28,289 nt of DNA from an uncultured Lachnospiraceae bacterium (GTDB taxonomy: Bacteria > Bacillota > Clostridia > Lachnospirales > Lachnospiraceae): positions 1 through 28,289 of the forward strand of contig CANRJU010000004.1 of assembly GCA_947631075.1 (NCBI GenBank). The letters run 5' to 3'. The notes under the pieces are model-generated. The model did no database searches and was not told where the DNA came from. It was given only the letters and a program-made list of their open reading frames with translations. Positions 23,890-28,289 of this stretch are shown here, piece by piece; the first letter of the stretch is position 1; each line of letters opens with the position of its first letter. Both the position numbers and the translations under genes were made by a program.

Positions 23890-24933
23890 ATGATAAGAAT
23901 AGGTGTTATATGTCCATCGGAGATCGCTTTTAGAAGATTCATGCCAGCGTTGGAAAAAAAAGAAGGGTTTTTTTTTGCAGGAGTTGCGGTAAATAGTATT
24001 AGGGAAAGATTTGGAGAAGATTTTACGGAAGATGCAGATTCTATGAAAATCATACAAAAAGGAAAAGAAAAAGCACAGAAATTTACAGAGATGTATGGTG
24101 GAAAACTGTATGGAAGCTATGAGGAACTTGTGACATCATCAGAGATAGATGCGGTTTATATTCCATTGCCGCCTGCCCTTCATTACAAGTGGGCAAAAGC
24201 GGCGTTAGAGGCTGGTAAACATGTGATGGTAGAAAAACCAGCGACAACATGTTGTCTTGAAACAAAAGAATTAATTGATCTGGCAGAAGAAAAGGAACTT
24301 GCGTTTCACGAAAATTATATGTTTGTTTTTCATCATCAGATTAAGGAAATAAGCGAACTGGTCAAAAGCGGAACGATCGGGGAAGTCCGGCTGCAGTCTG
24401 TAAAATTCGGATTTCCAAAACGGGCAAAAGAAGATTTCCGTTATGATAAAAAAATGGGCGGCGGGGCATTGATGGATGCAGGGGGATATACCATTAAATA
24501 TGCTTCTATGCTGTTAAGCCCGAATGTCCATGTTGCAGCCGCTCAAAACGGATATACAAAAGATTGTGAAGTTGACATGTATGGCTCAGGAATGTTAATA
24601 GATGATAAGAATCATGCGGTTTGTGTGGCGTATGGTATGGATAATAACTATAAATGTGAATTAGAGATATGGGGCAGCGAAGGGACTCTGACAGCAACCA
24701 GGGTGTTGACTGCACCAGCTGGGTTCACGCCGACAGCAGTGATAAAAAAAGGAAATACAGAGTATATACAAACATTTCAGGAAGACGATGCTTTTTTGAA
24801 ATCCATTTTTTATTTTGAACAGTGTATAAAATATGAGGATATGCGAAAAGAAAGTTATGCATTGATTCTAAAACAGGCAGAATTGGTGAGTGAATTTCAA
24901 AAATTGGCAGAAGGAGAAATTCAAAATGAATAA
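23890..24933 (+). CDS. Gfo/Idh/MocA oxidoreductase, probable NDP-hexose 3-ketoreductase
   Basis: The 347-residue protein has an N-terminal Rossmann domain (IRIGVICPSEIAFRRF), the family box YIPLPPALHYKWAKAALEAG (about 96-115), the catalytic VEKPAT (Glu115, Lys116, Pro117) and a C-terminal sheet domain with GGGALMDAGGYTI. The usual G-x-G-x-x-G is replaced by GVICPSEIA, as in several 3-ketoreductases of deoxysugar pathways (KijD10/TylC-like). It lies 10 bp after the 2,3-dehydratase, whose unstable diketo product needs a 3-ketoreductase partner. Its stop overlaps the next start by 8 bp. The function is inferred from this pairing together with the family. Confidence 0.8.
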   Translation: MIRIGVICPSEIAFRRFMPALEKKEGFFFAGVAVNSIRERFGEDFTEDADSMKIIQKGKEKAQKFTEMYGGKLYGSYEELVTSSEIDAVYIPLPPALHYKWAKAALEAGKHVMVEKPATTCCLETKELIDLAEEKELAFHENYMFVFHHQIKEISELVKSGTIGEVRLQSVKFGFPKRAKEDFRYDKKMGGGALMDAGGYTIKYASMLLSPNVHVAAAQNGYTKDCEVDMYGSGMLIDDKNHAVCVAYGMDNNYKCELEIWGSEGTLTATRVLTAPAGFTPTAVIKKGNTEYIQTFQEDDAFLKSIFYFEQCIKYEDMRKESYALILKQAELVSEFQKLAEGEIQNE

Positions 24934-25831
24934 AATCACAATTGTTGGGGCCAACAGTTATATTGCAAGAAATCTGATACATTATATAAGAACAAATATT
25001 CGAAACACAGAACTTGCTTTATATGACATAGCAGAACAGCATATCGATGGTCAAAAACCTTATCAGCAGATCAATGTATTAGACGGAAATGAAATGAAAA
25101 AAATTGATTTTTCATGTGATGCAGTATTTGTGTTTACGGGGAAAACGGGAAGTCTGGATAGTTTTGAACATTATGATGATTTTATTCATATTAATGAGAT
25201 CAGTCTTTTAAATATCATTCAGGAGTATAGAAAACAGGAATCAAAGGCAAAAATTATTTTTCCTTCTACGCGCCTTGTGTATCGTGGAAAGGAAATGGCT
25301 TTAAAGGAAAATGAAGAAAAAGAGTTTCTTACAGTCTATGCAATTAATAAGTATGCATGTGAGCAGTATCTGAAAATGTATCATAGCCTTTATAACATAG
25401 ATTATTGTATTTTGAGAATCTGTGTTCCCTATGGAACAATGATTCAGGAGGCGGTTTCTTATGGAACGGCGGAATTTATGCTGTCAAAAGCGAAGAATGG
25501 ACAGGATATTGTTTTATATGGAAATGGGAGTCAGAGGCGTACCATTACGTTTATAGGGGATTTGATCAGGATTTTATATTGGGCGGCTGGCTCTGAACAG
25601 TGTATGAATGATATCTACAATATTGGGGGAGAGGATTATAGTCTGTATGAGATGGCCGAGAAGATTGCCACAGCTTATGGGGTACGTGTAAAATTTCAGG
25701 AATGGCCAAAGGAGGCAAAGATTATTGAGTCCGGAAGCACGGTGTTTGATTCATCCAAATTGGACGATATAATGGGCGATCAGGCGCGGATATTTGATGG
25801 AAAATTTAGCAAATGGATAGGGGAACAGTAA
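24926..25831 (+). CDS. SDR-family NDP-sugar 4-ketoreductase/epimerase
   Basis: The 301-residue extended SDR has the N-terminal VGANSYIA loop (G8-A9-N10-S11-Y12-I13-A14), FPSTRLVY and the Tyr138/Lys142 pair (YAINK). RRTITFIGD is a common nucleotide-sugar contact. It would reduce the 4-ketone at the end of the 2,6-dideoxyhexose route, setting the C4 configuration; acting as an epimerase on another donor is the alternative. ATG 24926 is chosen for AAGGAG (24911-24916) 9 bases upstream. It is coupled to the 3-ketoreductase gene. Confidence 0.78.
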   Translation: MNKITIVGANSYIARNLIHYIRTNIRNTELALYDIAEQHIDGQKPYQQINVLDGNEMKKIDFSCDAVFVFTGKTGSLDSFEHYDDFIHINEISLLNIIQEYRKQESKAKIIFPSTRLVYRGKEMALKENEEKEFLTVYAINKYACEQYLKMYHSLYNIDYCILRICVPYGTMIQEAVSYGTAEFMLSKAKNGQDIVLYGNGSQRRTITFIGDLIRILYWAAGSEQCMNDIYNIGGEDYSLYEMAEKIATAYGVRVKFQEWPKEAKIIESGSTVFDSSKLDDIMGDQARIFDGKFSKWIGEQ

Positions 25832-25832
25832 T

Positions 25833-26750
25833 ATGGAACCGGTGATCGTAACGGCTTTTTGGTATGTCGGCAGGGATAGATCCTGTGCAATACCGAGGAG
25901 TAACGAGAGATATTATAAAGAATTTGCTTCGTGGTGCAGAATCCAAAATCAATTAATCGTATATACGGACAGTATTTCAAAGGATCGGATTATTGATATA
26001 CGAAAAAGTTATGGGCTGCTGGAAAAGACGATCGTAATAGAAATAGAAGATATTTTTGCAGTAGAACACCAGCTTTTTGATAAGATGTCCCAAGTAGAAC
26101 AAAAGGATAGTTTTAAGGAATTTCGTTATTTCCCTAATGCAATGTCAAATAATGCGCGGTTTGATTATGCGTGGATGATGAAATACTGGTGTTTGGCGGA
26201 AACGGTAAATCGTAAATTGGTTGCGGAAAATATGCTCCTTGCATGGATGGATTTTGGATTTAACCACTTGGATAGTTGTTATCCCAAGATGGAAGAATTT
26301 AATTTTTTGTGGAAGTGCGATGTGTCAATGGATAAAATCCATCTGTTTTCATTGAGACCAATAGAAGATGTTTCATCGATTTATTCCCTGCAGTTTTTAT
26401 TTGATACGATGCTGGGGGTGTTCCATTTGGTTCCGGCGCATCTGGCTAACCAGTTTTGGAAATTAATAAGAAAAGCGATGGAAGCGCTGCTGATGCTTGA
26501 TTGCATTGACGATGACCAGCAGTTGCTTTTGATGGCCTGCCGGCAGGAGCCGGAATTGTTTGAAGTGCATATCAGTGACTGGTTTTTGCCATTAAAAGAA
26601 TTTGGCGCAAGCCATTTGACAGTGAAAGAAAAAAAGGAACAGAAAAAAACAATGAAGGGTGAACTGATAGAAAAATACAGGAAGAAAAAACAGATGAGGG
26701 AATTTTTCAAACGAACCTGGAACATGTTTCAAGAACAGAGCGAAAAATGA
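25833..26750 (+). CDS. HtrL/YibB (WlaTC) family protein, probable glycosyltransferase
   Basis: The 305-residue protein starts with VIVTAFWYVGRDRS, has RSNERYYKEFASWC and the segment LLAWMDFGFNHL, all typical of the HtrL/YibB family found in polysaccharide loci of Enterobacteria and Campylobacter (WlaTC). The AWMDFG stretch resembles a metal-binding site of GT-A enzymes, but the activity of the family is not settled. The C-terminal 45 residues are rich in Lys/Glu and basic, perhaps membrane-associated. It begins 1 bp after the preceding stop, in the dideoxyhexose group, so it may transfer that sugar. Confidence 0.75.
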   Translation: MEPVIVTAFWYVGRDRSCAIPRSNERYYKEFASWCRIQNQLIVYTDSISKDRIIDIRKSYGLLEKTIVIEIEDIFAVEHQLFDKMSQVEQKDSFKEFRYFPNAMSNNARFDYAWMMKYWCLAETVNRKLVAENMLLAWMDFGFNHLDSCYPKMEEFNFLWKCDVSMDKIHLFSLRPIEDVSSIYSLQFLFDTMLGVFHLVPAHLANQFWKLIRKAMEALLMLDCIDDDQQLLLMACRQEPELFEVHISDWFLPLKEFGASHLTVKEKKEQKKTMKGELIEKYRKKKQMREFFKRTWNMFQEQSEK

Positions 26751-26787
26751 TCAATGGCTCAATAAGGCAGAAGGCAGGTAGATGTAA

Positions 26788-27969
26788 ATGGATTGGTTTA
26801 AAACAGAAGATATCTGCTGCGGATGCAGTGCCTGTGAAAAAGTCTGTCCGAAACAGGCGATTGCCATGAAAAGAAATGAAAAAGGTTTTGAACTGCCGGT
26901 GATTGATTCGGGAAAATGTATCAGATGCGGACTTTGTGAGAAAGTTTGCGCATTCTCGAAGCGATTAGAGGAACCGGTTGCCCCTAATACAGTAAAGGTG
27001 TATGGATTGAAAAAGAAAAAAGGGCGCGAAAAAAGCCAGTCGGGCGGGGCGTTTGCGGCATTTGCGGAGTTTATTTTAAGCAGGAATGGTGTTGTTTACG
27101 GAGTTGCCTGTAACGGCAAACGGGTGTTCTATAAACGCATAGATAAAATCAGACATCTGGATGGATTAAAAGGTTCCAAATATGTTCAGGCAAAAGCAGG
27201 CAATGTTTTTGAAGAGACAGAAAAGGATCTTTTGGAGGATAAGTGGGTATTGTTCAGCGGAACGGCGTGCCATTTGGATGGATTAAAAAGTTATTTGAAA
27301 AAGCGACGGATTAATGCTCAGAAATTGTTTCTATGTGATCTGGTCTGCCACGGAGTTCCGTCGCCTTTAGTATATGAAGATTACTATGAATATCTGGAAA
27401 ATAAATTTGGCGGCATCAGGAATTTTGATTTTCGCAAGAAGCTGAAAGGAGGCTGGCATGGGCATATAGAAAGTTTTGTGGATAAGAAGAAGCATTTATG
27501 GATAACAGATAATTATACAAAGATTTTTTACAGCCATTTAGAACTAAGAGAAAGCTGTTATCAATGTCCGTATGCTTCCATGAACCGTATATCTGACATT
27601 ACGATAGGTGATTTCTGGGGAATTGAAAAAGTAGATGCTGTGTTTCATAGCAGTGATGGGGTGTCTCTTGTAATTGTAAATTCAGAAAAAGGACAGAGAT
27701 TGTTTGAAAGTATTGAAAGTGGGGTTGTATGGAAAGAATTTTCACCAGAACAATGTAAACAACCAAATCTCTATGCCCCAACAAACAGGCCGGAAGCATA
27801 CGATGAGTTTTGGAAAAATTATATGCAACATGGATTTAAAGATACGGTAGTAAAGTATTGTGATTATAATGAGAAAGCAGATACCCATTGGACAATAAGA
27901 AAGAGGATGAGGCGTTGGATTGCTTTTTATATGAAAAGCTTCCTTCATAGATGTTTTAGAGGGCAATGA
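26788..27969 (+). CDS. FrhB/FdhB-type iron-sulfur protein (F420 hydrogenase beta-subunit family)
   Basis: The 393-residue protein has two 4Fe-4S binding sets at the N-terminus (C10-x2-C13-x2-C16-x3-C20 and C44-x2-C47-x2-C50-x3-C54), followed by the FrhB/FdhB domains. SGTACHLDGLKSYL, DLVCHGVPSPLVYEDY, and SDITIGDFWGI are hallmarks. In capsule clusters such proteins stand beside pyruvyl transferases and are thought to reduce a sugar or side group; here that gene is at 19796. The true electron donor and substrate are unknown. It is the last gene of the operon, and two hairpins follow the stop. Confidence 0.85.
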   Translation: MDWFKTEDICCGCSACEKVCPKQAIAMKRNEKGFELPVIDSGKCIRCGLCEKVCAFSKRLEEPVAPNTVKVYGLKKKKGREKSQSGGAFAAFAEFILSRNGVVYGVACNGKRVFYKRIDKIRHLDGLKGSKYVQAKAGNVFEETEKDLLEDKWVLFSGTACHLDGLKSYLKKRRINAQKLFLCDLVCHGVPSPLVYEDYYEYLENKFGGIRNFDFRKKLKGGWHGHIESFVDKKKHLWITDNYTKIFYSHLELRESCYQCPYASMNRISDITIGDFWGIEKVDAVFHSSDGVSLVIVNSEKGQRLFESIESGVVWKEFSPEQCKQPNLYAPTNRPEAYDEFWKNYMQHGFKDTVVKYCDYNEKADTHWTIRKRMRRWIAFYMKSFLHRCFRGQ

Positions 27970-27980
27970 ACATTCCTAAT

Positions 27981-28021
27981 GGCGTAAAACGCCCGGATTT
28001 TGTGGCGTAAAGCGCCACAAA
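27981..28021. terminator. Two tandem similar hairpins after the operon
   Basis: Hairpin one is GGCGT (27981-27985) / ACGCC (27989-27993) with an AAA loop. Hairpin two is TTTGTGGCG (27999-28007) / CGCCACAAA (28013-28021) with the loop TAAAG. Both share the GGCGTAAA-x-CGCC core. Hairpin one is followed by GGATTTT, so it may terminate transcription weakly, but no long T-run follows hairpin two. The placement 12 bp after the last operon gene makes an end-of-operon role likely. Confidence 0.5.
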
Positions 28022-28038
28022 CTTGTGCTAGACAACAA

Positions 28039-28068
28039 TTGACATCTGGATGGGAGAGAGCGTATAAT
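28039..28068 (+). promoter_or_regulatory. Consensus sigma-A promoter for the next gene
   Basis: A perfect -35 box TTGACA (28039-28044) and a perfect -10 box TATAAT (28063-28068) with 18 bp between them. It lies about 120 bp upstream of the ATG at 28192. This is the best promoter in the window and sits outside the switch-controlled operon. Confidence 0.75.
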
Positions 28069-28105
28069 TGAAATGTACATAAAGCAGGGACATATGCGGA
28101 ATTGC

Positions 28106-28129
28106 TACTTTTGCGGGTACTTTTGCAGG
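28106..28129 (+). repeat. Tandem 12-bp direct repeat in the leader
   Basis: TACTTTTGCGGG (28106-28117) is followed directly by TACTTTTGCAGG (28118-28129), one base different. It lies downstream of the strong promoter in the leader of the last gene and could be an operator with two protein contacts, or mere slippage. Confidence 0.45.
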
Positions 28130-28143
28130 CGGAAATTTCATGC

Positions 28144-28172
28144 TTGCGAATTTACCAGATGTGCATTATAAT
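28144..28172 (+). promoter_or_regulatory. Possible second promoter close to the next gene
   Basis: TTGCGA (28144-28149) and TATAAT (28167-28172) are 17 bp apart. Transcription would start only about 12 bases before the ATG, just at the ribosome binding site, so use of this promoter is less certain than that of the upstream one. Confidence 0.4.
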
Positions 28173-28191
28173 CGAAGAAGGGAGAGAGTGA

Positions 28192-28289
28192 ATGGGAATC
28201 GAAGTTAAGAAAACGGTATCTGTGCCGAGCGAGATTGCGCAGAATTTAAAGGTGGCCGAGGAGGATGACAGCGCGAGATACGATGAAGC
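28192..28289 (+). CDS. Start of an unrecognised gene, cut by window end
   Basis: From ATG 28192, behind GGGAG (28180-28184), the frame reads MGIEVKKTVSVPSEIAQNLK and on through an acidic stretch (VAEEDDSARYDEA) to the last base. No signal peptide or known motif is visible in these 32 residues. With its own promoters it is probably a separate transcription unit that is not part of the polysaccharide operon. Confidence 0.5.
   Translation, partial: MGIEVKKTVSVPSEIAQNLKVAEEDDSARYDE

Noticed and set aside
1..28289. CRISPR arrays, tRNA or rRNA genes
   Set aside because: No regularly spaced repeats, cloverleaf-like sequence or conserved rRNA stretches were seen on either strand.

Overview
The window reads as a surface-polysaccharide (capsule/exopolysaccharide) locus of a gut Firmicute, most likely a Lachnospiraceae-type Clostridia. 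The evidence is the gene families (a NusG paralogue of LoaP type, tyrosine recombinases, many glycosyltransferases, an IS110 relic), AGGAGG-type ribosome binding sites and the shape of the sigma-A promoters. All supported genes lie on the + strand. The species cannot be fixed from the sequence alone.

Control region (1-2280). The 3' end of a tyrosine recombinase gene (1-315) is followed within 4 bp by an inverted repeat. A matching arm lies about 200 bp further on (319-346 and 540-565). The segment between them carries a good sigma-A promoter that now points left, away from the operon. This has the build of a phase-variable invertible promoter, read here in the orientation expected to be OFF. 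Next come a second tyrosine recombinase that has lost its C-terminal catalytic half (640-1395), a LoaP-like antiterminator (1405-2124) and a long intrinsic terminator (2190-2258) directly before the first biosynthetic gene. The inferred logic has two steps: DNA inversion switches on loaP, and LoaP then lets polymerase pass the terminator and run through about 25 kb.

Left biosynthetic half (2281-17079). It starts with a heptose module: a D-glycero-D-manno-heptose-7-phosphate kinase, a phosphoheptose isomerase, an SDR reductase and a GDP-mannose-4,6-dehydratase-like SDR, consistent with a 6-deoxy-manno-heptose donor. Then follow a WecG/TagA-type GT26, GT4, GT2, a Wzy-like polymerase, GT32, UDP-GlcNAc 2-epimerase (WecB), an unassigned glycosyltransferase-like protein, a three-gene nucleotidyltransferase/kinase/HAD cassette, and another GT2.

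Scar (17080-17557). About 470 bp without an intact gene hold the first codons of a frameshifted polysaccharide pyruvyl transferase gene, cut by an IS110-family remnant on the minus strand, followed by an unidentified reading frame. This looks like a recombination joint between two cassettes.

Right biosynthetic half (17578-27969). GT2, GT4, a polysaccharide pyruvyl transferase, a Wzx-like flippase, an NDP-hexose 2,3-dehydratase, a Gfo/Idh/MocA oxidoreductase and an SDR form the classic order of steps towards an NDP-2,6-dideoxyhexose, a sugar best known from actinomycete antibiotics. An HtrL/YibB-family protein and an FrhB-type iron-sulfur protein close the operon.

The locus therefore encodes Wzx/Wzy-dependent assembly with about eight glycosyltransferases. 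No initiating phosphoglycosyltransferase, chain-length regulator, rmlA/rmlB or heptose guanylyltransferase is visible, so these must lie elsewhere. After 27970 there are two similar hairpins, a consensus promoter and the start of an unrecognised gene cut by the window end.
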